This document shows, in pieces, positions 10,110 to 19,039 of a DNA stretch of 64,000 nucleotides; positions within the stretch are counted from its first letter, which is position 1, and each line of letters starts with the position of its first letter. The stretch comes from CAXBGS01 sp963975425. GTDB lineage: Bacteria; Planctomycetota; Planctomycetia; Pirellulales; Pirellulaceae. The stretch covers positions 434,001 to 498,000 of the forward strand of contig CAXBGS010000003.1 of assembly GCA_963975425.1 (NCBI GenBank), written 5' to 3'. The notes below the pieces were generated by a model. It searched no databases. It saw only the letters and a list, made by a program, of their open reading frames with translations, and was not told the DNA's origin. The position numbers and the translations under genes were made by a program.

Positions 10110-10142
10110 ACGAGATGCTCTAGCCAACTGAGCTAAACGCCC
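10069..10142 (-). tRNA. tRNA-Val (anticodon UAC)
   Basis: On the minus strand a 74-nt cloverleaf can be drawn: acceptor stem GGGCGTT/AACGCCC, D-stem GCTC/GAGC, anticodon stem TCTCG/CGAGA with loop TTTACAC, and T-stem GGGGG/CCCTC (one weak pair) around TTCGAGT. Positions 34-36 are TAC, which reads valine GUA codons. The discriminator is A and CCA is not encoded. The integrase remnant overlaps it antisense, so this gene probably served as an attachment site and was regenerated by the insertion. Confidence 0.95.
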
Positions 10143-10216
10143 GATTTGTGGTAAGGATGGTAGCAGGTGACCGGTTCAAAGGTAACAGGTCAAGGCTTGG
10201 ATGGCCCCAAACCTAA

Positions 10217-10411
10217 TTAGCGATTGAGTGCTTTGGCTTGGCGATTTCGTCGCTCGGCGCGAATTTTTGCGCGGCGACTGGTTTCACTTGGCTTTTCGTA
10301 AAACGCTTTGCGACGCATGTCTTTCTTCAAACCGCTTCGCTCAACCAACTTTCGAAATCGACGAACCGCCTCTTGGATCGATTCCCGATCACGAATCACT
10401 AACTTGACCAT
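10217..10411 (-). CDS. rpsU: Small ribosomal subunit protein bS21
   Basis: 64 residues, highly basic: 'MVKLVIRDRESIQEAVRRF', 'KLVERSGLKKDMRRKAFYEK' and an Arg-rich tail. This matches bS21, which binds the 30S platform near the anti-Shine-Dalgarno end of 16S rRNA. A GGAG site 6 nt before the ATG at 10411 fixes the start; the frame stays open upstream but that extension is not protein-like. It lies 74 bp beyond the tRNA-Val gene on the same strand and may share its transcript. Confidence 0.93.
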   Translation of the reverse strand: MVKLVIRDRESIQEAVRRFRKLVERSGLKKDMRRKAFYEKPSETSRRAKIRAERRNRQAKALNR

Positions 10412-10817
10412 TTCTGCTCCGAATTCATGCTCTGCTGGGTCTCCTGACGCGGTCCCCCCTGGGGGCGTGGTTTGCCAACGGACTTCCGCCGAGTTGCGGA
10501 AAGCTCGGAAGTTTAGCCAAACATCGCCGTTTTTCGCAATGGCTGATGCGTTCAATCCCGCCAAAATCCTGCGGTTATCCTTCGCCGGAAAGGGGGATTT
10601 TCGACTTCTCTCGGGTTTCGATTCAGATTTCTTGTGGTTCTCGGCCAAGTTTGTCCCACTGGCAGGACCGGAACAACCGTAAAAGCTTGCCTCGATCACG
10701 TGACAGTTGCAACACGTCGCGGGCTGCCGAAGCAGGGCGGTGGCGGACGATGGACTAGCTGATGCGACGCCGCCGTGATGCGTGTCGCGATGCAGCGAGA
10801 ACCACAAAGGATGCTTC

Positions 10818-10988
10818 ATGTCGCCGACACCCACGGGCCTTACCGCTGGTCACGAACCTGGACAGTTGCTCGACGAACTGGAACGACGCCAGGACGAAGT
10901 GCTGTTGGAACTGGACGCCCTGGATGCCCGACTGAACGAAGTCTTGAAGGGCCTGGGCGCAGGCCCCGACGAAGAGATGGAAGTGTGA
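10818..10988 (+). CDS. Small acidic helical protein, function unknown
   Basis: 56 residues beginning MSPTPTGLTAGHEPG and continuing as a Glu/Leu-rich amphipathic helix ('LLDELERRQDEVLLELDAL') with heptad-like spacing, so a short coiled coil is likely. An AAAGGA sequence sits 7 nt before the ATG. I do not recognise a family. It stands alone, divergent from rpsU and convergent with the ABC1 kinase gene; a 21-bp tandem array begins 22 bp after its stop. Confidence 0.55.
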   Translation: MSPTPTGLTAGHEPGQLLDELERRQDEVLLELDALDARLNEVLKGLGAGPDEEMEV

Positions 10989-11009
10989 GGACCGCTGCGT
11001 CCTCAATAG

Positions 11010-11065
11010 GAATCGTCTCAATTTAGCCGGGAATCGTCTCAATTTAGCCTTGAACCGTCTCGATG
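11010..11065. repeat. Degenerate tandem array, 21-bp unit, about 2.7 copies
   Basis: Copies at 11010-11030 and 11031-11051 are nearly identical (core GAATCGTCTCAATTTAGCC); a third, partial copy (TGAACCGTCTCGATG) follows. It fills the spacer between the small gene and the 3' end of the convergent ABC1 kinase gene. Confidence 0.85.
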
Positions 11066-11075
11066 CGGTGCATCG

Positions 11076-12776
11076 TCAATCCTCGTTGTCTCTTGTCAAG
11101 TGACCGCTGCGATTGATCGCCAACAGCAGCCACATCATCACGGTGACGCTGCCGACGACACCGAGGATGCCGACGATACTCAGTCGCTGAATCCCGAACG
11201 TGATGTTGTCAGGAAATAAAACTGGCGGCACCTCGAACGCCAACAACAACGACGAGCCCAGGAAGACCGCACTGGTCATCAGGCCCAGCACCAACCGGTT
11301 CACGGTCGGTCCGAGTCGCTGGTGCTCTAGTCGCAATCGCACTTCGCCGCGGCGCGCTTGGTGCAGCAACGAAAGCACTTCGTCGGGCGCAAACTCGAGA
11401 AAGTTTTCCGCTTCTAAATAGATTCGACGCGCTTGGCGAATTCGCCGCTGGGGACTCAATCGCCGAAGCTTGGTTTGACGCATGAATGTCTTGACGACGT
11501 CAAGCGAATCGAAACTCGCGCCGAGTTCACGCAGCGTTCCTTCGAGCGAAATCAGCATTTTGATCAGCAGCGCGGATTGATTGGGCAGCTTGATCGCGTG
11601 CCGGTGCAATATCTCGCTGAGGTCATTGAGCGCACCGGTCAGGTCAAAGTCACCGAGACTTTGTCGACCATAGTTTCCCACAAAATCGGCGACATCGATG
11701 CCCAAGGCCGGTTCATCCAGCGTCGGTGGTGCATCGCCGACGCGCCGAATCAGTCGGGTCAGCCGGTTTTGGTCGCCGCTGCCGATGGCGACCAACATCT
11801 CTTCGATGGTCTCGCGGAGTGTTTCGTCGATGCGGCCGGTCATACCGAAATCGAGAATTCCGAGGCGGCCGTCTCTCAACAACAACAGATTTCCTAAATG
11901 CGGATCGGCGTGGAAGAGACCTTCGTCAAAGATCATCGAAAGGTAAACCTTTGCGATCGACTCGGTCAGTCGTTGCTTGATTTCAACGTCGACATTTTCT
12001 TGCTTGACCAGTTCGGACAACGGTGTGCCGACCAATTCCTCCATCACCAGAACGCGGCGCGTGCACAGCTCGTTGATGGGCCGCGGGATGACCACATCGG
12101 TGTCATGCTTTTGCAACATCGCCGCGAAGTGATCCAAATTCTGACGCTCGCGACTGAAGTCCATTTCCCGCGTGATCATGGGCGCAAGTTGGCGTACGAT
12201 TTCGACGGGATCCCAAACGGCCAACGTGTCGACTCGCTGGGCAAGCTGAGCCAGTCCCAACATGACTTCGATATCCTGGCGGATCGTACGTTCGATCTGA
12301 CTCCGCTGGACCTTGATGACGACTTGGCGTCCGTTGTTCAAGATTGCGCGATGGACTTGTCCGATCGATGCGGTCGCCAGCGGTTTGGGATCGATCGATT
12401 TGAAGTTCGATTCGTAGTCGTCGCCGAGCTCTTCACGCAGCGTTTGACGCACCTTTTCGATTTCATCGGGACGAACGTTTGCCCGCAACCGCTTGAGTTC
12501 TTCGCCGAGCGTGGGACCGACAAGATCGGGCCGGGCGGCGAGGATTTGCCCGAGCTTGATAAAGGTGGGGCCGAGATCGGTCAGCGCCATTCGCACGCGT
12601 TGTTCGCGCGAGTATTGTGATAGCGGTACGCCGCGACGATCCTTAAACGCATCGCGAAACGGCAAGCGACGATACTGGCTAAGCCAATCGGCAAGTCCAT
12701 AACGTTGAAGCACCACCAGGATCTCCCGCCACCGCTTCAAGTTGCGGTACAGTTGTGGGATCGCGGTGATTTTCAT
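11076..12776 (-). CDS. ABC1/UbiB-family atypical kinase-like membrane protein
   Basis: 566 residues. Members of this family (UbiB, COQ8) assist ubiquinone-type quinone synthesis and bind or hydrolyse ATP. Visible features: the KxGQ-type motif in 'TFIKLGQILAARPDLV', an Ala-rich nucleotide loop region ('PLATASIGQVHRA'), the invariant lysine in 'QVVIKVQR', the catalytic stretch 'HADPHLGNLLLL' and the metal site 'LGILDFGMTGR'. Two C-terminal transmembrane helices (about residues 500-555) anchor it in the membrane, as in UbiB. No quinone-pathway gene is adjacent. It diverges from the ABC permease gene. Confidence 0.9.
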   Translation of the reverse strand: MKITAIPQLYRNLKRWREILVVLQRYGLADWLSQYRRLPFRDAFKDRRGVPLSQYSREQRVRMALTDLGPTFIKLGQILAARPDLVGPTLGEELKRLRANVRPDEIEKVRQTLREELGDDYESNFKSIDPKPLATASIGQVHRAILNNGRQVVIKVQRSQIERTIRQDIEVMLGLAQLAQRVDTLAVWDPVEIVRQLAPMITREMDFSRERQNLDHFAAMLQKHDTDVVIPRPINELCTRRVLVMEELVGTPLSELVKQENVDVEIKQRLTESIAKVYLSMIFDEGLFHADPHLGNLLLLRDGRLGILDFGMTGRIDETLRETIEEMLVAIGSGDQNRLTRLIRRVGDAPPTLDEPALGIDVADFVGNYGRQSLGDFDLTGALNDLSEILHRHAIKLPNQSALLIKMLISLEGTLRELGASFDSLDVVKTFMRQTKLRRLSPQRRIRQARRIYLEAENFLEFAPDEVLSLLHQARRGEVRLRLEHQRLGPTVNRLVLGLMTSAVFLGSSLLLAFEVPPVLFPDNITFGIQRLSIVGILGVVGSVTVMMWLLLAINRSGHLTRDNED

Positions 12777-12933
12777 TGCGTGGGGCTAGCCGAGTAAAAA
12801 GTTATAGGGTGACCGAAAACGGTGTGCGATGCGATGAGCCAGCCGATGCGGAAATGCTGAATTCCATCAGCGAACTTGCTGGAATATTCCTGGGTGCCGA
12901 TTCGCTTGCTGGTTTGGACTTTTATTCTGATTC

Positions 12934-14550
12934 GTGATTCGCAGGTGGATCTTTTCTTTCGTGTGGATACAGCCCCTTTTTTTGACGTTCCAGCTGATGG
13001 TCGTGTCGGTCACGATTGCAGCGATTGTAGGGGTCAGCGCCGCGTGGGCCGCATCGACGCTGGAATCAGCAGGTCGTTTGGGCCGTACGGTTGCACTCGT
13101 TTTCTTGGCGTGCATGGTCGCCGCGTTGGCGATGCCCATGATTTTGCACGCAGCTGCATGGGAGGCAACGGCGGGCAAGTTCGGGTGGCTGCCGCTGACT
13201 CAGACCGGTTCGCGGGCAACAGGCTTGACCGCATTCGGCGCGTTTGGAGGGCTGACGGCATGCGGATGGATTCACGGATTGGTCGGTGCCGCAATGACCG
13301 CATTGGCGACCTGGCACGGCGTCCGCACGGTTCCACAAGCGATCTTGGATCAGGCAAGTCTGGAACGATCGCCATCGAGCGTCTGGTGGCGCATCCGGTT
13401 GCCGCTGGCCATGCCGTGGATGGCGACAGCATTGTTGGCGACCGCTGCGTTGGCCGCGACGGAGATGACGGTCGTGGATCTGTACGGATTCCGCACCGTC
13501 GCCGACGAGTTCTATCTTTACTTTGCCGTCAGCCCCACATCGACATCGCTGGCGATGATGTGCGTTTTGCCGATCGTGATCGGATCCATCCTGATGGCGG
13601 TCGTGACGTCGTTTCCACGAGAGCGAATCTCGGTTCGTCGCAACGAGAATCGTGCGAGCGGCCTGCTGACGTCGCCGAACAAGTCGACTGGCAAGTCGAC
13701 GAGTAAGTCGAGGGGGGCAGAACGATGGCTTGGCCCGCGCCGGTCAACCACGATCGCCGCTGGCGTGTGGGCAATGGCGGTCGCGACCATGATTCTGTTG
13801 GTTCCCGTCGCTGGCCTATTCGTCAAAGCAGGACATCAAGTCCGCGTGCGAGACGATCGAGTCGAAGTGCATTGGTCGGTTCAACAAGCCGCGACGACGC
13901 TGGCGACCGCGCCGACAGATTACGCGAGTGAATACGGCTGGACGATTATGCTTTCGGTAATCACCGGCGTGGTTGCGATCCTGATCGCATGGCCGCTTGC
14001 CGCACTGGCGAGATCGTCGGCCGCCATCGGCCGCCTCGCCGACCTGATATCGATCGCCATGTTCATGATTCCGGGGCCGGTGATCGGATTACTGGTGGTA
14101 CGTTTGTTTCGAATGGATGTTCCCGCGTTCGACATGCTGTACCAGCGGACATTGATTCCGACAACGATCGCCCTGTTGTTTCGCGCCGCACCCCCGGCGT
14201 ACTGGGTGATGCGAGCAGGGTATCGTGTGATGGATCCGACACTGATCGACGCGGCACGATTGGACGGCAGTTTCGTGGCTCGCATGTGGACCATCGATCG
14301 TGGCATGCTTGCGACAAGTTGTTTCGTCGCGTTTGCCGGTTCGTGTTTAATTGCATCGGGCGACGTCCCGGCGACCCTGCCCGTGATTCCACCGGGAGTC
14401 ACAACGGTCGGGACACGATTGTTCGGACTGCTGCACAGTGGCGCGCGTCAACAAGAGGCTGTTTTGGCGATTTGGTACGTCGGTGGCTGCATCGCAGTCG
14501 CTTTGTTCGGGTTGTGGCGGATACAGAATCGCGAGATGCGGCGGAGTTAG
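12934..14550 (+). CDS. ABC transporter permease, two-half FbpB/ThiP type, orphan
   Basis: 538 residues with about twelve hydrophobic segments arranged as two permease halves joined by a basic linker ('SPNKSTGKSTSKSRG', about residues 247-262). EAA-loop-like regions that contact an ATPase are visible: 'ILDQASLERSPSSVWWRIRL' in the first half and 'LIDAARLDGSFVARMWTI' in the second. The double-permease layout is that of iron(III) or thiamine importers. No ATPase or binding protein lies beside it, so the substrate is unknown. The GTG at 12934 is taken as start because an in-frame TGA lies 6 bp upstream; a GTG 27 bp later is also possible. Confidence 0.8.
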   Translation: MIRRWIFSFVWIQPLFLTFQLMVVSVTIAAIVGVSAAWAASTLESAGRLGRTVALVFLACMVAALAMPMILHAAAWEATAGKFGWLPLTQTGSRATGLTAFGAFGGLTACGWIHGLVGAAMTALATWHGVRTVPQAILDQASLERSPSSVWWRIRLPLAMPWMATALLATAALAATEMTVVDLYGFRTVADEFYLYFAVSPTSTSLAMMCVLPIVIGSILMAVVTSFPRERISVRRNENRASGLLTSPNKSTGKSTSKSRGAERWLGPRRSTTIAAGVWAMAVATMILLVPVAGLFVKAGHQVRVRDDRVEVHWSVQQAATTLATAPTDYASEYGWTIMLSVITGVVAILIAWPLAALARSSAAIGRLADLISIAMFMIPGPVIGLLVVRLFRMDVPAFDMLYQRTLIPTTIALLFRAAPPAYWVMRAGYRVMDPTLIDAARLDGSFVARMWTIDRGMLATSCFVAFAGSCLIASGDVPATLPVIPPGVTTVGTRLFGLLHSGARQQEAVLAIWYVGGCIAVALFGLWRIQNREMRRS

Positions 14551-14636
14551 CTTTCGGGCCGTCACGTTGGTTCCGGTCGCATGTTAGAATGGAAAATTCC
14601 TGCTTCTTATCTGTCTTGAAGGTCAAGAGTCCATTC

Positions 14637-15737
14637 ATGCCACGGTTGGTGCTTTTCAGTTGTCTTGTCATAAGCGGGCTTGCCGCCGCGACGTCCGAAG
14701 CCGTCGAAACCGTTCGATTTCGCGAATCGGGCCTATCCAACGGCGCACCATTGCGAGGCGATCAGCCGCGAACCGTTGTCGGTGAAATCTTAGTCGAGGC
14801 TCAAGACGGCGGGCTGATGTTGATGTCCGATGACGGCCGCATTTGGTCGATCGAGCCGGATCAAATCATTGAACGCACCTCTGACGAGACCGAGCTGGTC
14901 CCGATCACGACCGACGAAATGGAACGTCGGATGCTCGAGGAGTTGCCGGAAGGGTTTCGCGTCTACCGCACGAACGACTACTTGATTTTCCACAACACCA
15001 CCGACGATTATGTCCGAGCGGTGGGAACCTTGTTTCAACAGCTGCATCGCAGCTTTTTCACCTACTGGAAAAATCAACGCTGGGACTTGCCGCCGCCACG
15101 CTTTCCGTTGGTGGCGCTTGTGTTCGCGACACGAGCCGACTTTACACGCCACGCACAGGCTGACATCGGCGACACGGCGAACAACGTGATCGGATACTAC
15201 CATTTGTCAAGCAATCGCATGACGACGTACAAGGTGCAAAACCTGGAACGTAACGTCGCGACAATTATCCACGAAGCCACGCACCAACTGGCGTACAACT
15301 GTGGCATGCAAACGCGATTCGCTGATAACCCGATGTGGGTCAGCGAAGGCTTGGCGACGTATTTCGAATCGCCCGACATCAGCAACCCGCGAAAGTGGCG
15401 TGGCATTGGCCGGGTGAACCAAATCAATTTGGCACGTTGGCGAAAGTACGTTCCCGGGCGGCCGGACGAATCGCTGGTGACGTTACTGGCAGACGACACT
15501 CGCTATCGAAATTCGTCGACCGCGATCAACGCATACGCCGAAGGTTGGGCTTTGACGTACTTTTTGATCAAGACCAAGCGCAAGGAGTACGTCGAGTACT
15601 TGCGTCAACTCAGCGCCAGCCGTCCGCTGGAATCGTCATCGAAACGCGAACGGATCGAAATGTTCGAACAAGCCTTCGGGTCTAGCGTGGCCGAAATCGA
15701 CCGGGCGATGGTGACGTATCTAAGACGCGTTCGCTAA
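14637..15737 (+). CDS. DUF1570 secreted putative metallopeptidase
   Basis: 366 residues with a signal peptide (MPRLVLFSCLVISGLAAATS). The C-terminal half holds a gluzincin-like site: 'IIHEATHQLAYN' (HExxH) and, about 27 residues later, 'WVSEGLATYFESP', whose Glu could be the third zinc ligand. This is the layout of DUF1570, common in planctomycetes and of unknown substrate. The frame stays open far upstream inside the ABC permease gene, but that part is its shadow; the ATG at 14637 directly precedes the signal peptide (one at 14589 is the alternative). Confidence 0.8.
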   Translation: MPRLVLFSCLVISGLAAATSEAVETVRFRESGLSNGAPLRGDQPRTVVGEILVEAQDGGLMLMSDDGRIWSIEPDQIIERTSDETELVPITTDEMERRMLEELPEGFRVYRTNDYLIFHNTTDDYVRAVGTLFQQLHRSFFTYWKNQRWDLPPPRFPLVALVFATRADFTRHAQADIGDTANNVIGYYHLSSNRMTTYKVQNLERNVATIIHEATHQLAYNCGMQTRFADNPMWVSEGLATYFESPDISNPRKWRGIGRVNQINLARWRKYVPGRPDESLVTLLADDTRYRNSSTAINAYAEGWALTYFLIKTKRKEYVEYLRQLSASRPLESSSKRERIEMFEQAFGSSVAEIDRAMVTYLRRVR

Positions 15738-15778
15738 CCCCCGCGTCACCGAACCCACGGCGATCACCATTAGCCCAC

Positions 15779-15838
15779 GCAGACCGTGTTTAGCACTTGC
15801 AGACCGTGTTTTGCACATGCAGACCATCATTGGTCCGC
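15779..15838. repeat. Degenerate tandem array, 20-bp unit, 3 copies
   Basis: Units at 15779-15798, 15799-15818 and 15819-15838 share the core GCAGACCGTGTTT, decaying in the third copy. The third copy includes the stop codon and last codons of the DUF11 gene on the minus strand, so the array appears to grow out of that gene's 3' end. Confidence 0.85.
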
Positions 15839-18580
15839 ATACACCATCGTGCTTTCTTCTTTGGTCACCGGTGTTGTCGATTGGTCGCTGGTGACGATCG
15901 CTTTGACCAAGTGGGTTCCGGCTGAAATGCCCTGGGCGCGAACGCGATAAACCACTTCGTCGTTTGCGGCTAACTGATTCCTGGGCTGAAAGAACACTCC
16001 GCCACGACCGTCTTCTTGGGCATCGCCATCGGCGCCCAACAGGACCAAACCGCTGGGCAATTGCAACTGAACACGCACGTTGCTGTCGTTGCGTGAACCG
16101 CTGTTGCTCAGGCGAATTTCATACACCGTCTCGCCACCGACTTCGATGGGATCGGAAACGTCATTAATCGAGAATGTCAGTTCAGCCAGCGAATCGACTG
16201 CAACGGTTCGCTCGTTTTTCGCGACAACGCCCAGATCGGCTCTGGCTTCCAAACGGATCGCTTGCTCGCCCTCTTCGACGGGCAACAGGGTCAACGGCAC
16301 CGTTCCGTTTCCGCCTTGCGGTAAATTGGCCAGCGACCAAAACACGGTGTGCTGGTTCGGATCGTATTGACCTTCGTAATCGGTGCTGACGAATGTGAAA
16401 CCACGGTCCAGGTGGGCCGCGATTTCGACGTTGGTCGCGTCGGCGGTACCAACGTTCGCGATATCAAGCTGGTATGTCGCTTGTCGTTCCAAGAAACGAC
16501 GTTGCGGACCATTTAGAGCGACCTGCAACTGTGGCGAGACGATTTCGACTTCGATCGTATCGACCGCCTCGAGTCCGTCGTCGCCGGTCAGTCGAATTTG
16601 ATTCTGAATCACGCCCGGCGACACCGCACGGAGCCGTAAGACTTGGCGGCGAACTTCGCCAGCGGCCAATGTTCCCAGCAAGTTGTCCAGTTGTCGTCCC
16701 TTGGGGTGTTCCAGTCCATCGGGAACGTCTTCTTGCAGCACGACGCCGGTGGCGTCACCGGTACCTGGGTTGGACACTTCCAATTCGATTTCGAGCTGTT
16801 GCCCGATGAGGACTTTGGGTGGTCCTTTTTGCACGATTTTGAGTTCCGGTCGCGTGCTCATCGTGCGAACCGAGGCTGCCGCTTCGAACGTCACGCGAGC
16901 GACGCTGCCGAGTTCGCCTTCTTGCTCGGGGATCAGTTGCATTGTGACCGTACGCTCGTCGCCCACCGTCATCGCGCCCAACTGCCACACCAATGCGTCG
17001 CCTTGTTGGATCGGGGTCGGTGACGCGTCGACCAGACGCATGCCGGCGGGAACGCGATCGTGGACCGTCACGCCGAGCGCCTCGGCAGAGCCGACGTTTT
17101 GGACATGAATCACAAACGATGCCGGCTTGCCGACTTTGACTTCGCTGGGCGCGCGTTTATGAATGACAATGCTGGGCGACTGAATGCCTTCGAGGCGGCG
17201 GTCACCCGGCGAAGCGATCGTGGCTTCCGGATCAACGGTGATCGGTGCGGCAGCGACCGGTCCATCGATCGGGCGTGGCGCATATCCACCGCCGCCAAAG
17301 TTACCCTGCTGTGGTAACGACGCGACTCGCGCAGCCGGAGCGGCGGCGGCAGGTGGCCCCAGAGGATCGAACTGGTTTTGGGCGTAAGGATTCGCGGCGG
17401 GTGGATTCGAATAGGCGTCTGAGGGCGAGGCATTCATGGCCGTCGCTGGCGCTGCGTTGATTCCGTTCGCCGCGGCCGGTGCCATCGTTGGGTCTGCGTA
17501 AGGAGACGGTGCGTCGGCTGGAAACTGTGCATCAGGCGCCTGTGCATCAGGTGTCTGTGCATAGCGGAGCGTCGGCTGTGCCGCAGCGGAAGGGACCGGA
17601 TCGACAAAGCGAGGTTGCGATTGGGTCGACAAGGCGGCATCAGGCTGTTGCGGTGATGCGGATTCAGGCGAGGGAACCGTTCGCAGGAAAGCTTGTGGCG
17701 ACTCGTCGAACGAAGACGAGTTTGGTTGCGAACCTTGACCAAGTAATGGTTGTGCAGCGACCGATGCAGATGCGTCGCTGGGCGAATTGGCGTAGTCCTG
17801 CAGGTCGGCTTGGGCGTCGCCACGAAGATCGTTTGCAGGTCCGGTGGAGGATTGCCCGTAGTTTGGTGATTGCCCGTAGTTTGGTGACTGCCCGTAGCCG
17901 GAAGCCGCACCACTATCCATCGCGGGCGGTTGCTCGAACTGCAATTCCGGCATCGCGGCATTGGACAGATTCGGGTGTTGCGATCCCGAAGTGGGTGATC
18001 CGCTAAGGGCAACCGATGGCGCGTCGGCACTGGCGGAATTTTCCTCCCCCGGCAGAGACGTGTTCATCGTCGGCAGCGTCATACTGGCGATCGTGCCTGA
18101 TTCATTAGTGTCAAGCTGTGCGTTAGGAAGCGCAAAGGCAGGACCACTCGCCGGGTCCGATTCCATCACTTCGCCCGTGGTCGAATCCACGATCGCAAAC
18201 CCCATGGCAGGCGATCCGGGTTTCGCATCATCATCGTTGCCGGGTTGCACAAATGCATCACCCGCCGGGATGGTGAATCCCTCCGTGCGGTCCGCGCCGG
18301 TGTCGACGTCGCTCGGCTCAGAATGCTGGACCAGTTGCACTGCGCCATGGTCGATCGATCGCCCGTCGCCGGCATCCTGGTGGGGCATGTTTTGCAAGTC
18401 GTGACCGGAACCGGGAACCGCCTGAATGGGCGCGGGCGGCTCGCCCAAAGCCGGAGGCTGCGAAACCTCCCACTGCGAGTTCGCTTGGTCTTGTTGATCT
18501 TTTTGAGCCTGTGCTGCAGCCAATGCGCCGAGCAAGATGGTGACAGCACCAGCGGCGAGTCTTACGCCAAACGGTTTCAT
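15827..18580 (-). CDS. Secreted DUF11-repeat envelope protein
   Basis: 917 residues. A signal peptide (MKPFGVRLAAGAVTILLGAL) leads into about 450 residues of Pro/Ala/Gln/Ser-rich low-complexity sequence with short internal repeats ('YGQSPNYGQSPNYGQ', 'TPDAQAPDAQFPADAP'). The C-terminal half holds about four DUF11/CARDB-like beta-sandwich repeats, each opening with patterns such as 'GKPASFVIHVQNVGSAEA' and 'IGQQLEIELEVSNPGTGDA'. Such proteins are thought to be structural parts of the cell surface. The ATG at 18580 has an AAGGA 9 nt upstream; the ATG three codons earlier would abut the same site, so the later start is preferred. Confidence 0.8.
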   Translation of the reverse strand: MKPFGVRLAAGAVTILLGALAAAQAQKDQQDQANSQWEVSQPPALGEPPAPIQAVPGSGHDLQNMPHQDAGDGRSIDHGAVQLVQHSEPSDVDTGADRTEGFTIPAGDAFVQPGNDDDAKPGSPAMGFAIVDSTTGEVMESDPASGPAFALPNAQLDTNESGTIASMTLPTMNTSLPGEENSASADAPSVALSGSPTSGSQHPNLSNAAMPELQFEQPPAMDSGAASGYGQSPNYGQSPNYGQSSTGPANDLRGDAQADLQDYANSPSDASASVAAQPLLGQGSQPNSSSFDESPQAFLRTVPSPESASPQQPDAALSTQSQPRFVDPVPSAAAQPTLRYAQTPDAQAPDAQFPADAPSPYADPTMAPAAANGINAAPATAMNASPSDAYSNPPAANPYAQNQFDPLGPPAAAAPAARVASLPQQGNFGGGGYAPRPIDGPVAAAPITVDPEATIASPGDRRLEGIQSPSIVIHKRAPSEVKVGKPASFVIHVQNVGSAEALGVTVHDRVPAGMRLVDASPTPIQQGDALVWQLGAMTVGDERTVTMQLIPEQEGELGSVARVTFEAAASVRTMSTRPELKIVQKGPPKVLIGQQLEIELEVSNPGTGDATGVVLQEDVPDGLEHPKGRQLDNLLGTLAAGEVRRQVLRLRAVSPGVIQNQIRLTGDDGLEAVDTIEVEIVSPQLQVALNGPQRRFLERQATYQLDIANVGTADATNVEIAAHLDRGFTFVSTDYEGQYDPNQHTVFWSLANLPQGGNGTVPLTLLPVEEGEQAIRLEARADLGVVAKNERTVAVDSLAELTFSINDVSDPIEVGGETVYEIRLSNSGSRNDSNVRVQLQLPSGLVLLGADGDAQEDGRGGVFFQPRNQLAANDEVVYRVRAQGISAGTHLVKAIVTSDQSTTPVTKEESTMVYADQ

Positions 18581-18651
18581 GGGTCGCATTCCTTCGCGAA
18601 ATAACCGGCCATTCCTTCGACCTTCACCCCGTCGTTACCAAAAAAGGCGTG

Positions 18652-18691
18652 TAGGCCGAAAGGTCAGCTCCTGGCCGAAAAAGCAGCTCTT
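18652..18691. repeat. Degenerate tandem array, 20-bp unit, 2 copies
   Basis: Copies 18652-18671 and 18672-18691 share GGCCGAAA..(G)CAGCTC with several differences. The array lies in the spacer upstream of the DUF11 gene. Confidence 0.6.
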
Positions 18692-18734
18692 GCCAACCTT
18701 TGCTGTAAACAGAAAACCCAACTAGCCCTCATTG

Positions 18735-18955
18735 CCGCGGGTATCCCAATCCAATGGAGGATTCGCCGGTGAGAGTCCGTTGCCGTCGCACAGCGTGACG
18801 CGTCGCCGCACAAGAATCGCTTAGGTCTGCCTTAATCCATTGATGGTTCGAAGCAATCAAGAGGTGAGAGGTACACCCGGCTTCGAAACGCCAAGTTGAA
18901 TAGCACTTATCTCGATCAAGGTCGTGCCCGGGACAAAGCCAAGGAGACGCCTTTT
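18735..18955 (+). ncRNA. Cobalamin-riboswitch-like RNA without an adjacent sense gene
   Basis: Two conserved blocks of the B12 riboswitch occur in the right order and strand. CCGGTGAGAGTCCG at 18766-18779 resembles the P4 hairpin (CCGGUGAGAAUCCGG), followed directly by GTCGCACAGCGTGACG, close to the P5/L5 block (GUCGCGCAACGGUGACG). At 18936-18951, AAGCCAAGGAGACGCC resembles the 3' B12 box (AAGCCAGGAGACCUGCC) with one inserted base, followed by a U-rich run (TTTTCTTTT). The overall length of about 210 nt is normal. The next gene on this strand is 1.6 kb away; the RNA points into the 3' end of the opposite-strand GNAT gene. I judged this by eye; it could be a degenerate relic. Confidence 0.45.
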
Positions 18956-18992
18956 CTTTTGATCTGAGCACCGTTGATAAGGGCTGAGGCGG

Positions 18993-19008
18993 GCCGTTGA
19001 GGAACGGC
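18993..19008. terminator. Hairpin between riboswitch-like RNA and GNAT gene
   Basis: A 6-bp inverted repeat (GCCGTT, loop GAGG, AACGGC). It could end transcription of the GNAT gene on the minus strand (stop at 19040) or act as the expression platform of the riboswitch-like RNA on the plus strand. No T-run follows on either strand. Confidence 0.35.
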
Positions 19009-19039
19009 GCGGTCTGATCAGAACGGGTTTCCGGCCAAT

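Noticed and set aside
12777..12933. TPP or iron riboswitch before the ABC permease
   Set aside because: No THI-box or other aptamer consensus is visible.
13989..14636. Long N-terminal extension of the DUF1570 gene
   Set aside because: It is the out-of-frame shadow of the ABC permease gene; the signal peptide begins at 14637.
18735..18955. Group II intron or tmRNA fragment
   Set aside because: No domain V/VI, no maturase and no tRNA-like ends; B12-riboswitch blocks fit better.
18729..18971. 80-codon minus-strand frame over the riboswitch-like region
   Set aside because: Sequence constraint there is explained better by RNA on the plus strand; the peptide resembles nothing known.
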